Source of the DNA: Antedon mediterranea
Lineage: Eukaryota > Echinodermata > Crinoidea > Comatulida > Antedonidae
Direction of reading: 5' to 3'
Length of the DNA stretch: 64,000 bases
NCBI RefSeq assembly: GCF_964355755.1
Contig: NC_092678.1
Location: 12,310,922-12,374,921 of the forward strand
How positions within the stretch are numbered: the stretch's first letter is position 1; each line of letters starts with the position of its first letter. Of this stretch, positions 21,542-33,900 are shown in pieces. The notes beneath the pieces are model-generated. The model was not told where the DNA came from and searched no databases. It saw nothing but the letters and a program-made list of their open reading frames with translations. Made by a program: the position numbers and the translations under genes.

Positions 21542-22570
21542 AGTCTTTAGATTCTATACGCAACATGTAGTAAGGCCCAGACTACTGTCATAACCCATTC
21601 TCGGAGTCCTTTCCGCACCAGAAGCTTCACATGACTCCTCGCCGTACTGAGCACACCCAGACACATCCAACATCAGGCTACATTTACACGCATCTCAAAC
21701 CGTAAAGTACCTCTACCACACACGCACCAGAAACTACAGGTACATGATTACCTCTACATCATCCTTACCTTGGCAGAACCTATCACCGTAGCAATCATCA
21801 TATCAAACATTTCCCAAGATGTATTGCCATGAGGAGAAGTAAAACATGTAGAATTTCTCCACCTTAAAACAATGAAGCTAGGGCTCTGTCTACACTATCT
21901 ATTATACTATAAGTTTGACGAAAAAAGAGTTATGTGCCCAAATATGAAAGTGATATTCCCAAAATATGGTAGTCATATGACACATTTTTTGTCACAAAAA
22001 GTTTGGTTTACAAATGAAGAATCATTACGAACACCTGCCATAAGTAGATACAATTTAGCGAGAGACCCATTGCATTTAGAAACGCGGAATATTAGCCATG
22101 CTGTAGATGTGGTAAAATAAATATTGTTTTTATTGTGTTTGGTAAACAAAAACAATAATGTCCCCGTCATAGAGGTAATCAACCATTTGGCACACTTAAA
22201 TGTGTCCCCGTCTCCTTAATATATCCACTTGTTTCGTGGGAAAGTGTCCCCTGAATAGAGGAGGTGTCCTAAAGAACAAATTCTATTGTATGCGTTTTAG
22301 CTCTACATGCATAAATTCGAAAAAAAGTCAACCCATCAACTCCTGCTCTTCACCAGGGATTAAGGAATAGAAGGATATGTATCAGTTTGAGATCATCAAA
22401 GCTTCCATGACTCTAACCGACAGAACACAGTTTAAATAACAATCGCAATAACGAAACGGTCACGTTCCTAATATATTTTATTTTACCGCACATGCGCAAC
22501 AAACTTTAACCTCCTTGGCTATGCTTTCGCGCGCTCTTGGTGGCATGATTCATATTTCATATTTTTAGCG
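21542..22570. other. Intergenic with a MITE copy
   Basis: The segment 21,882-22,010 matches a dispersed short repeat (GCTCTGTCTACACTAT ... AAATATGGTAGTCATATGAC) also seen near 25,780, 26,330, 32,066 and 38,970. A GTGTCCCC-containing stretch at 22,155-22,270 is unexplained. No gene is seen. Confidence 0.5.
21882..22010 (+). mobile_element. MITE copy of the GCTCTGTCTACAC family
   Basis: It opens with GCTCTGTCTACACTAT and contains the internal block AAAATATGGTAGTCATATGA shared with the copies at 32,066-32,195 and 38,970-39,175. The far end is indistinct. Confidence 0.5.
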
Positions 22571-22579
22571 GAAGCTGCT

Positions 22580-24320
22580 ATGGCGACGAAAAAAACTGAA
22601 TGCGAACAAGCTATTAAAAAAATGAAGTTAAACAAGGCTCCGGGATGTGATGGATTGCGAGTGGAATTCTATAAATTATTTTGGAATGATATCAAACATA
22701 TTGCTTGTAATGCCATAAACGAATGTTATAATAAAAATGAAATGAGTCACACGCAGAAACGCAGAGTGACCAATTTACTTTATAAAAAAGGTGACAAACA
22801 ATTCTAGAAAACTGGCGGCCTATAACTCTATTAAACACTGATTATAAGATATTAACTCATATATTATGTACAAGATTAGAAAAGATTATTGCAAATATAA
22901 TTGACAATGATCAAAAAGGATATATTAAAGGGCGTTTTGCGGGTGAAAATATCAGATTAATTAATGACATTCTATTTTATACCAAAGATGAAGATATTGA
23001 TGGTGCAATGTTATCACTTGACTTTAGTAAAGCTTTTGATTCTGTGGATAGGGAATTCATGTTCAATGTATTAAAGAAGTTTAATTTTGGAGATTTTTTT
23101 CGTAACTGGGTATCAACAATTTATAATAATACCGAATGTGTAATTGTAAATAATGGATGGGTTTCAGAAAATTTTCAAATGAATAGTGGTATAAGACAGG
23201 GTTGTCCTTTGTCAGCGTTATTGTTTATTTTAACTGTAGAAATCATGGCCTGTAATATAAGAAATGATGTGAATTTTGTAGGCATATCTGTACCTGACCC
23301 GGTGCAAAATGAAGAAATACGTATCTCCCAATTAGCGGACGACACAGTTATCTTTACTGGGAATGAGGATAGTATTGAGATAGGTTTATATATTGTTACC
23401 AACTAAAGTATCAGGTATGTGCTATAACAAAAGAAAAACAAATGCCATGTGGATTGGTAGAAATATAAACAAAACCGAAAAACCATGTAACTTAAATTGG
23501 GTTAAAAAAACAAATTAAAATTTTAGGAATATATGTAGGTTACAAAAAGGATGAATGTCAAGAACTAAACTGGGCTAATAAATTGTTGTTAAGTTTAGAC
23601 AGACTACTCAAGACGTGGAAAGGTAGAAACCTTACATATTTTGGAAAAGTTACAATTTTAAAGAGTCTTGGTCTATCTAAACTAATTTATAACGCCTCTA
23701 TAATTGATGTACCAAAGTATGTTGTTTTACAGGTGAATAAACTGACATACGATTTCCTATGGAAAGGAAAAGGGGAAAAAAATAAAAGAAAGACATTCAT
23801 TGTCAAGCTAAAAGATGGAGGTATTAATATGCCGGATTTTGCATTACAGGTCAAAGCGCTCAAGGTTGCATGGGCGAGAAAATTAATATGTAGAAAGCAT
23901 GTGAGATGGAAGCTATTACCAACATATTATATAAATAAGTTTGGAAATGAAGGATTGATCTTTAGTATGTTAAATATTAACCTGGTAAATTGCATTACTT
24001 TGAAAAACATTCCTCCTTTTTATTTAAAAGTGATACAATGTTGTACTGAATTTAACGAAAACTGTTACCATGAAATTAATACTTATGAAGAAGTTGTTAA
24101 TCAAAGTTTGTGGGGAAACAAATATATTGTGTGCAAAAAAGGTCTTTGTTTTATAATAATAATAATAATAAACAGTATTTATATAGTGCCTAATGGATCA
24201 CTGACCCCTCTAGGTGCTTTACATAGGACCTTAACTAATATACAAATTGGTTTGATTCAGGATTTAAAAAAAATATTTGATATAATTAATTTTAACCGTT
24301 TGAAATTGTATTTTTTTTAA
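22580..24320 (+). pseudogene. Tx1/L1-like LINE reverse transcriptase, 5' truncated
   Basis: The RT shows LNKAPGCDGLRVEFYK, LLYKKGD, WRPITLLNTDYKIL (the Tx1-type block), FSKAFDSVDREFM (about 23,022), GIRQGCPLSALLFIL and ADDTVIFTGN (23,335). This is followed by the C-terminal region TWKGRNLTYFGKVTILKS (23,612) and FLWKGKGEKNKR. Lesions: a TAG at 22,805, a stop at 23,404, and a frameshift near 23,515. A TAA-microsatellite-rich insertion of about 75 bp at 24,156-24,230 stays in frame. The endonuclease is absent. The clade differs from the other LINEs here. Confidence 0.8.
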
Positions 24321-24400
24321 CGTTATTTTATATCTTTGTATATAATGTCTATGATATGTATATAAATGGGTATGAATTAACAGGGTATGAAACAATACGG

Positions 24401-24404
<4 letters not shown>

Positions 24405-24432
<28 letters not shown>
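24405..24432. repeat. (TA)n microsatellite
   Basis: A run of alternating T and A just downstream of the Tx1-like LINE. Open frames on the opposite strand here are artefacts of this repeat. Confidence 0.75.
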
Positions 24433-26960
24433 ATGTATTTGTGGGTGTCTGTGTACAATATGAATAAATATAAGAAAACCATAAAAACAGGAGGATAATA
24501 TTGGAAACAATATGTGAAAAACTAAAATTTACAAAAATTACTGATAAATGTTTGTTTTTGATTTTGAGCAGAAAAATATAGAATATTAACGGAAAACAAT
24601 ATAATAAAAGAAAGAACATATGAAGACAGATATTACTGATTTATTTTTAATGTATTTAATTATGATATGAAAGAATAAAGGTGGTGGTTCACGCCACAAA
24701 AGAAAAAAAAATCTTGTTTTCAATTAATCATCGATGCAGACATGTCAATAGAAAAACCAGACTTGGCATACATTTCTACATATGGCTACGTTTTTCGCTC
24801 AAAACAATGTGACAGTTGCTTCGCAGCGTCCTATAGAGGGCTGTGGTCAGAGACTACGGAGTTCAAATAGCGTGTTTGTTTGATTGGCAGCAGTGCTTTA
24901 GTATAGGCAAGCGTGTTAGAAAATCGTTTGATGTCACCGTCGATGCGTTTCCCTCTATTCCTTAATCCATGTATTTACTACTATTAATTGTATTGACCAT
25001 GGATACACTTTAAATGTATAGGCCTCAAGTTTATTACATTAGTATTACGAACTAGTGGAAATAACACATTTAATTTATTTTATGGTAAACAATTACAAAT
25101 CAAATTCGCTTTCTTGGACCCAATCTTCTTTCCTTTATGTTTATAATGGGCCAGATCGTCTAATTATGTTGGGCCCAAACGTTCACAAAGTTGGGCCCGA
25201 TCGTCTTGGAATAAGTCCGATCGTCTGTCCCCGAATGTCCATCAATCCTCTAGGCCCTATTATAACAAGTAACCACAAAAATAAAGTCCGATCCAATCGC
25301 TCCCTTTCTTTCCTTGATCTCAACAATCACGTTATGATGAATTGTAACGACATTTGGAATTAAAAAAAATGTGTTAAATAATATGATTTTTTTGCGCCAC
25401 AGAAGAGAGGCAAAAAAGCTTTATTATTGTAAATAGTTTGTTTTGGCTTATAATAGAGAACGCAGCATCATAAGTTTACCGATCTTCAGATGAAATAACA
25501 ACAATCCAGCTTTGATCCCATATGCTTTGCCAATTCAAAAAGTTTAAAAATCACATGAGCAAATATTTAGGCCTACGTATTTGTTTTTAATACCTTTTTA
25601 AAAATATAATTTATAATTTGTTTTATTCAATCTTAGATGACGAAGTTTATTAATTTCATAAGAGAAAAAGTATTGATTTGGAATATTTTATGCCTATCCT
25701 AAACTCATGTTTCACTTTTTAATAAGCACTAAGCAAATTTATTGATTCAAGCCATGTACCCTATCTTTCCATTTTAACATAAAGCTCTGCCTACACTATA
25801 AACTTAATATGACAACAAATGTGATGTGCCGTAGATGGAAAACATGTACAACATTTTCGATTTTTTTTATCACGTGATGGAATTCAGGCATATTATATAA
25901 TTATATATTCATTTTTCAGCATCTTTCTTCAAAATTATTAGAAAATATTTTTAGTCTTTTCTCATTTCAACACTAAAGCTTTAAAAATGTTAAATTTGGT
26001 AGCCAAGCATCATAACCACCAAGCCACAGCTCCACTCCTATAGCGTTAATTCACCTCATAATTGATACATGTTAATATTTTTTCTTATAAAGAAGTATTT
26101 TGGTTAATAACAATTAAATGGTAAATTCGGTTGGTTTTGCTCCGATGAGTTTATAAAAAAGGATTTGTAATAATCTACCAAGCGTATTTGCATTTTATTT
26201 CAATCGCCATGAACTGCAACTAACGTGTTTGTTTACATTTGACGTAAATACAACTCGTTTGCTGTCTCAATTGTGAGTATGCTTCCTCCATTTTGTATTA
26301 TATTGTATTGTATCTTTGTAATATATTTATCATATTTGGGCATATCACCCTCTTTTTGACAAACTAGTTTGATAGTGTAGTGTTAAGAGCAATAATATCG
26401 TGACAATACAACGATGTTGTGTTCTTTTTTCATTACGTCATTTTATTTGATTTTATTTGATATTATTGTTATAGAAATAAACAGACATAAATGGATACAA
26501 TTCTAGAATGAAATAAATTTCACTTGTTTTATTCAACAAGAAAACGAATGTTTATTTATTTGAGATTGTTACCAACCTAGTGTGTAGCAGCTTTATAGTA
26601 TTTCATGCTCATCAGATGAAAAAGGAAACTTCAAACTAGTAACATATTCATAAGTAAATTAAGTAATTTATGACCTTATTGAAGTGTTACAATATCCAAT
26701 ACAAATACAATGTTTGATAAGTAAAACTTGGTAGCCGTTCACCCTGCTTAGTGACCAACAGTACTACAAAAACAACATGATACATTGACCAGTTAATAAA
26801 GCAATGTATTTTGTCACATTCTCGACGCTACACAGGGCAAGCGAACAAAAGTTTAAGGCGGTTAATAATGCTAGTAAACAACGACAGTAGTATATTTTGT
26901 GATTATATTTTGTCAAGTGTAGAACTAACATGACTTATTCAACAATTTTTTCCTATTGTA
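24433..26960. other. Intergenic region upstream of plexin
   Basis: I see no gene. Two fragments of the GCTCTGTCTACAC MITE family lie at about 25,779-25,850 and 26,330-26,385. A patch at 25,140-25,270 repeats GGGCCCGATCGTC-like units about four times. The promoter of the plexin gene should lie near the right end, but I recognise no core elements. Confidence 0.5.
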
Positions 26961-26969
26961 TGCTCTATA

Positions 26970-27224
26970 ATGATTTTAAGGCAATGTCTAACATCTGCCA
27001 ACAACCTACATCATAAATTTAAACCGACCCAAAATAATGTAAATATGTATCACATCACAATCCAAGATACAACAGGAGACTTCTACATTGACAATCTACA
27101 CTGTTTTTTCCTTTTGTACTTCTTTGACGAAAAAAATGAAATGATAAATTTACAGCAAATATTTGGTAATATTATGCCATGCTCTTTGGACTCTATATCC
27201 AAAAACGAATTACAGGCTGTTTAA
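26970..27224 (+). pseudogene. Decayed partial copy of plexin exon 1 (sema N-terminus)
   Basis: The frame includes KFKPTQNNVNMYHITIQDTT followed by GDFYIDN. This aligns with residues around EFKPYGNEDLYHVKIHSTTG in the plexin exon that starts 400 bp downstream, and the DNA is alike too (both have ATACAACAGGA or TACAACAGGA at the same place). Similarity fades after about 30 residues. It may be a local duplication of the exon that has decayed, or an alternative exon of the same gene. I favour a relic because it lacks the rest of the sema sequence. Confidence 0.55.
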
Positions 27225-27366
27225 TAATATAACATGGATAGCATGCAGATAGCTAAAATAGGCATAAAGATTAATTGTAGGCCTATTTATTCTCATATTC
27301 TGTATTTTACAGTTGTTTTTTAAAATTTTCTTTCATAAGGTAATGATGTTCTTTCATATTTAAATA

Positions 27367-30300
27367 ATGAGTTTGTCAAAAATGTTAAGCATTTTTGCAT
27401 TTCTGCTATATTCTACAACAATTTTGCTAAGCATCCAAGCATCCGACAATGATGTGTTACTTGAATTTAAACCCTATGGAAATGAAGATCTATACCATGT
27501 CAAAATACATAGTACAACAGGAAATATCTACATAGGAGCTTACAACTCACTGTACAGACTGTCAGGAGATTTCAACATCATTGCTAATATTTCAACATGT
27601 TCATCAGATGATTGTGATAACATTAATAAAATATTAGAAATTGATTATGATCATGATAGATTGATTGTATGTGGAGGAGGAAACAATGGAAGATGTGAAG
27701 TAAGATCTCTTGTGGATTTAGTAACATTATACAAAAGTGATGTAGACAAGGAAATAGTGAGTGAACTATCAGCAGTTGGAATCATTGCACCTGGTGTGTT
27801 AGGTGATGGCACTAGAGATAGAGATGATTTTATTAAACGAAATGTTTTATATGTCTCTTCTGGACATACATCATTAAATCCAGTAGAGTATTCTTACAGG
27901 TACATTAATGCTAGAAGACGTCTTGATACTGATGTACTATTTGGACTCACCAGCCTTGCTTTCAATGCTATCACACCATCTTACAATAAACCCATACAAT
28001 TTAAAACAGTTTTTAATTACGGGGGATATACTTACTTTGTTGCATTTAGACCCAATGATACTTATTACTTTCATTCGCGACTGAGTCGTGTTTGTCAAGA
28101 CAACTCATTCGTCACATTTTCTGAGATCTACATTCGTTGTGTTGTTAACAATGTTGATTATAACTTGGTACAAGACATGTATGTCAGCCCTGTAGGCACT
28201 GAGTTGGGCACCTCACTAGGCCTACAAGCTGGAGATAATGTCCTGTATGGAGTGTTTGCTAAAGGTGATGGAAGTGGAGTTGCAACTGGACAATCTGCAA
28301 TGTGTATTTACAAGTGGAATGATATAGAAGATGCATTCTTCAAGGCCTTAAATGGATGTATAAATGCTAATAATGATGTTCATACTCTAGACTATGCTGA
28401 GGATGCTGATTGTTCACAAGTATGATATTATTTTCAAACTTACATTATAATAGTCTTGTTACTTATTTGGTGTGGGAACTTTATTTCAAACATGTGGACA
28501 GATGTTGTGTTTTCTAAATCGTATGGCAATACTAGTCAATAAGTCTAACCACTCATTCTGATTTGTTTTCAATTATAAGACATGTGAAAAAGTGGATTTA
28601 TTATAATTCTGAAATTTAATCAGTTTATTAACTGATACAAATTCAAGTTAAAAAATACTGTTTGTTTTTAATAATGAAGTCTTTCAGTTTTACTGCTGCT
28701 GATATTCAGTCATTGGTGTGTCCACAAAATCATGGTAGGCAACTATACAGACGTTATTCCCAAGGCACCTACACAGAAGCAGCAGTATCAGAAGCATTGC
28801 TAACAGTTAATGATAAAATACTAAAATCAGTTACTACAGCAATTGAAGAGGATCGTACAATAGCATTCATAGGCACAGATAATGGACAACTTATTAAGGT
28901 TAGTATAAAATTAGTACTGTACGCGACAATGTTTTAAATAAAACTATGAATTGTCAATTTAGAAATATCTAAAAGACTGGTGATAATGAGTGAGACATGC
29001 ATATTTGTCAGCAGCATTTATTCACAGGTTGTTCTACTTAACTAGCATTCTGCCAATTATTTTTGCTAGTTTTAACACTGCTTAAATGTAGAAATATGTT
29101 TTAATAAACTATGTCTTAAATTGATTAAATGTTATGTTTTCTTCCAATTTTTCAGGCCGAGTTAACCAACAAAACCTCATCTAGAATGTATGAGTCTGTC
29201 ACCATAGATACAGGTCAAGAGGTCAGGTCAGACACATTTATAGATGAAACATCTAATTATATAATAGCACTCACAGCAAAAAAGGTTAGTTTATTATAAT
29301 AATATGTTTATATTTCCTTTGATACCAGTCTTAACTCCCCAATTAAAGCCGGCTTTATCAGATAGACAGTCTTACTAAAGCCACCCCTGTTAGACCATTG
29401 TTATAAAACAGTCTTAGCTAAGACCGTGTAAAGTAACAAATTGAGGGCGTACTTTACACGTAGAGCACAGAGCCATATATATAAAGAGTTACGACATTGG
29501 ATTTAAGTCACGTGATATGCAGATCAATTTGTGTCAAACTTGTCTCCGTTAATGCATGTAAAGTATAGGAGCAAGAAATTACTTTAAACTTTTTCTTATA
29601 TCAAAAAAAATGTAATTACACATTTTACGGTGGAATATCGACGTGCACAGCGTACAGAACCACTTGCGCCAAAGAATATTTCGCGCGCGTACGCTAGTAC
29701 ATTATAACGTTCGATTGATTGATTTTGGAACAAAACATCCCATAACTACGTCCCATTAATAACAATTATGTAATATTTTCAATTCATAATGCATGCTTTG
29801 ATGACTAAATAAAATAATAAAGTGTCGTGGATATATTTGTTAATATATTGAATAGGTATGAACAATATTAAAATAATAAAGGCAAATTATTACAAATGAA
29901 TGATGAACGAGTCTCTGAAAGTTTGTGTCAAAAACACGGAGAGCATATACTGTATAAAAAGAGGGGTGAATTTGTATTGGTTCATGCTTTGATGTATCCT
30001 GACTTGCATGTAGGCCCTAGTATTTATTCTTTTGTTATTATAGACACAATATATATATGTTACAAAATTAATACCATTAATAAAATTAATTACTAAAATA
30101 AAAACGGAATATAAGCGTTATTTCATAGACAAAAAAATCTAAAAATAAAGCAACAACTACAGGAAAACGCTATACAAATAAGACGCGCGCGCCCTCAGCG
30201 TCCGAATTCTTTGACACAAACATGGCTTCTAATCTTCAATGTCGTAACTCTTTATATATATGGCTCTGGTAGAGCACCAAATAATGTAATGTTCGTCACG

Positions 30301-30938
30301 CTTGTTCAAATCGCAATAACAGTACGTACATTTCTACGCGAGAAAATCTATTCTAGGCCTATATAAGAATAATATCGCTGTTATTAATTGATTTAACACT
30401 TAAAACTCGTTCAATTTGTTTGTCTTTAATGATAACTAATACGTAAAAGCAACAAAAAGAGAGGTTTAAGGCTGTTTATAAGACTCCTTTGAGTAGGCTT
30501 TAATTTTAAAGATCGCTTAGAGGTTAAACCGCAGTATATCAATGTCTATAATAAAGACTCTTTGCTGCGTCACGAATTATAGCCGTCTAAACATTTATAG
30601 ACCGCTTTGAGCACTTTGTGGATATGTGCGCTTTATAAATCTTATTATCTTATCTTATAGCAATCCGCCCCTAATTTCAAATTAGTTTATAAAATATTTC
30701 TTACAAACTTTTACAAATACCATTCAATTGTATCCTAAGAAAATGTTAATGTTAAATTTGTGAACTGTTTAATTTGTAAATTGTGTCTTAATATTTCTTT
30801 TGTTTAAATACAATTATCGTATTAGTTGGTCAAGCTACAAGTAGCAAACTGCAGTCGGTTTATCACATGTGATGAGTGTATCAGACCACGTCAACTAGAT
30901 GCAGATCCTTATTGTGGATGGTGTACACTACACAAAAA
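27367..30938 (+). CDS. Plexin exons 1-4: signal peptide, sema domain, start of PSI 1
   Basis: Exon coordinates: 27,367-28,419; 28,710-28,898; 29,156-29,284; 30,826-30,938. Exon 1 (351 codons) starts with the leader MSLSKMLSIFAFLLYSTTIL and contains sema signatures such as YHVKIHSTTGNIYIGAYNSL, CGGGNNGRCEVRSL and YTYFVAFRPNDTYYFHSRL. Exon 2 has SLVCPQNHGRQLY and IAFIGTDNGQLIK, exon 3 the last propeller strands, exon 4 the first PSI cysteines (NCSRFITCDEC, DPYCGWC). Only exon 4 ends out of phase 0 (phase 2). Almost the whole seven-bladed ligand-binding propeller is in one exon. Confidence 0.9.
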
Positions 30939-33900
30939 GTAAATAGAGTTCTTTTTCTTTTTTTTTCAATTCCCAAATTATTATTTTGTCTTTTCCTGCA
31001 TTGACAAATTATTAGGAGATTTTTTTGTTTTTTAACTTTTTCAGATATTTTTGCAAAATAATAAACCATGAAAATAAATGTTAGAAATTATTTATTACTG
31101 TCTAAAGGCTAAATTATTTCAGGCTTAAATATTTCTTCAATATTTTTTTACAAACAGTTTAAAACAAATCTGAATTCAAATAAAGAATTTAAATGTTCTT
31201 TAGTGCAGTTAGCACTTACATTTGTCTTTTATTATGTTAGATGTACCAGATTTAAAGAATGCCAACAGTCTCCCTGGTTGCCAAGCAACAGTGCACAATG
31301 CATTGAGATTACAAATGTTGAACCACCTTTTATCCCTAAAACTTTTGAAAATATCAGCGTGAGTTGTGAAGAACAATTGATTAAATTTGTTTTCTAGGCT
31401 TTAATATTTAATAATAAAGAACATGCCATTGGCTGGAGAATGTTAGCACTACTAGTACAAACTATATCTATATTATCGGCACATCTATATTAGGTTCAAG
31501 CCTATCCTTAGCCATAGTAATTCTGGACTCAAACTGGCTGGAGATCCAGTGTACATCTGGCTTGTGATGCTTGTTCACAAAGGGAGTTATCCATTTATAT
31601 AATAACAAGTTTTAATATGTATGCAACTTCATAGCTTAAATGTGTTTATCCATAGATTTCTCTAACTGTTGAGCAACTTCCTTCTTTAAAAATCAGCCAA
31701 AATTATAATTGTAAATTTGGTGACTTTCAATCATCCGCAATAAAAGATGGAGAAACATTGACTTGTATTTCACCGCCTTTATCACATGTACCACAGATAC
31801 CAACCAGCCAAGGTGAGTTAAACATTATGCTAATAAGCTTTACTTTCTGTTTTATTGTTCTTTATTTAATAACTGTAGCAGTGGCTGTACTAGTATTTCA
31901 CATATGGTATGCATTCTTCCCAGTAGGAGGTGTATACTATTAATAGCTCATGAGGAAATAGGTTTTAGTACACACTATGGAGTACAGAAATCATGCACTC
32001 ACTACTCTACATTTGCAACAAGGGGGATTCCCTAAAGTGACCCTTGTTTTAACCTAGTGATATCTTAAGCTCTGTCTACACTACCAAACCAGATTAACAA
32101 AACAAATATGGTAGTGATATGCCCAAATATGGTAGTCATATCACATCATTGTCTCCATATATGGGCACATCACATTTTTTGGGAGTCATTTGCACCAACT
32201 ATTTAAACCTATCTACCTCTGGAAAAAAAAAAGAAATTAAATATTACATTCATGTTTTTTGTAGAGATTTTTGTATTTAATTTTCAATTATGTTGTTTTT
32301 ACCCATAAAATACATTTGAAATTAAGGCCTAGGCCTACACAGTAGCTAACCTTTAAATGATTTGTTTACAGCTTCTGTAGATGTTATTTTATCAGTTCAT
32401 TCATCCGTAACTGATGTTGATTTTGTTTCCACTGACTTCACATTCTTTAACTGCAGTGCCATTACTTCGTAAGTATTGATTAACTCATTTTTTATAAGAG
32501 TGTGGAATAAATAAAAATGTAAAAATATTTCACTACTTTAACTATTAAATTGTAAACACACATTTTCTAAAGATAACTAAAATAAAAGGATCTGAAATTC
32601 AAGTGACACATTATTTTTAAGGAAATGAATGTTTATTTAGTTTCTACTGTAGCAGGTTGCAATGTACATAATTTGTTATAATCTCACTGTCATCTTTACC
32701 AGGTTGCAATGTACATAATTTGTTATAATCTCACTGTCATCTTTACCAGGTTGCAATGTACATAATTTGTTATAATCTCACTGTCATCTTTACCAGGTTG
32801 CAATGTACATAATTTGTTATAATCTCACTGTCATCTTTACCAGGTTGCAATGTACATAATTTGTTATAATCTCACTGTCATCTTTACCAGGTTGCAATGT
32901 ACATAATTTGTTATAATCTCACTGTCATCTTTACCAGGTTGCAATGTACATAATTTGTTATAATCTCACTGTCATCTTTACCAGGTTGCAATGTACATAA
33001 TTTGTTATAATCTCACTGTCATCTTTACCAGGTTGCAATGTACATAATTTGTTATAATCTCACTGTCATCTTTACCAGGTTGCAATGTACATAATTTGTT
33101 ATAATCTCACTGTCATCTTTACCAGGTTGCAATGTACATAAGTTGTTATAATCTCACTGTCATCTTTACCAGGTTGCAATGTACATAATTTGTTATAATC
33201 TCACTGTCATCTTTACCAGGTTGCAATGTACTTAAGTTGTTATAATCTCACAGTCATCGTTAAATACTTAAGGAAATCAAATACAATATATTGATAATAT
33301 TGTTGTAATGGGACAGTTGTAATTGTGTAATATGGTACTGTACAAAGCATACGAGATGTGTTCTTTAAATTTCAAATATATTTTGAATTCTGAACATAAC
33401 AAATATTAATATAGCTGTGACGGAATTAATAAACAGAGTCAAATATTTAAAACTATAACGTGTCAACATTTAATTATTATTGTTTTATTCTTCTGTATTT
33501 TGAAATCAGATATACAATATTTCATTAGATAACCAATACTTAGTTTTAAGACATTTTGCAACAAGGAACTATCAACTCGTCAGTTCTGTGTTGTGTTTAA
33601 TTCATTTGCATTACATTATTTATAATCAAATAAAAGAAAGGTACCCTTAATCGACTTGAGTTTGTAAGGCAATGACATACTATTTTAAATCATCTTTATT
33701 CTTATAATTTGTAATTATGTTTTGAAAGTTAAAATACTAACATCCAACATTTCTAGAAAATCTAGAAAATTCTTAGTTAAACTTGTCAGCTTCTCTTATT
33801 TGTGTTTGCTGTCACTGAAACTAGAACTGTAAACCTTCTATATTATTTGTTTGTTTGTTTGTTTGTTTCTCCTTATAAGAAAAACAAATATGTGAAAATG

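Noticed and set aside
24264-24619. Minus-strand open frames rich in Tyr and Ile
   Set aside because: They are caused by the (TA)n microsatellite and AT-rich flanks.
22363-24975. Possible terminal inverted repeats (GGATTAAGGAATAGA near 22,364 and its complement near 24,955)
   Set aside because: Only about 15 bases match well, and the enclosed Tx1-like LINE is a different class. Chance or an old target duplication is as likely.
25055-25363. 102-codon frame with repeated GPDRL-like peptides
   Set aside because: It derives from a small GGGCCCGATCGTC repeat. There is no splice or start context.
32653-33263. CRISPR-like array
   Set aside because: The units are contiguous 47-bp repeats without variable spacers, inside an intron of a eukaryotic gene.
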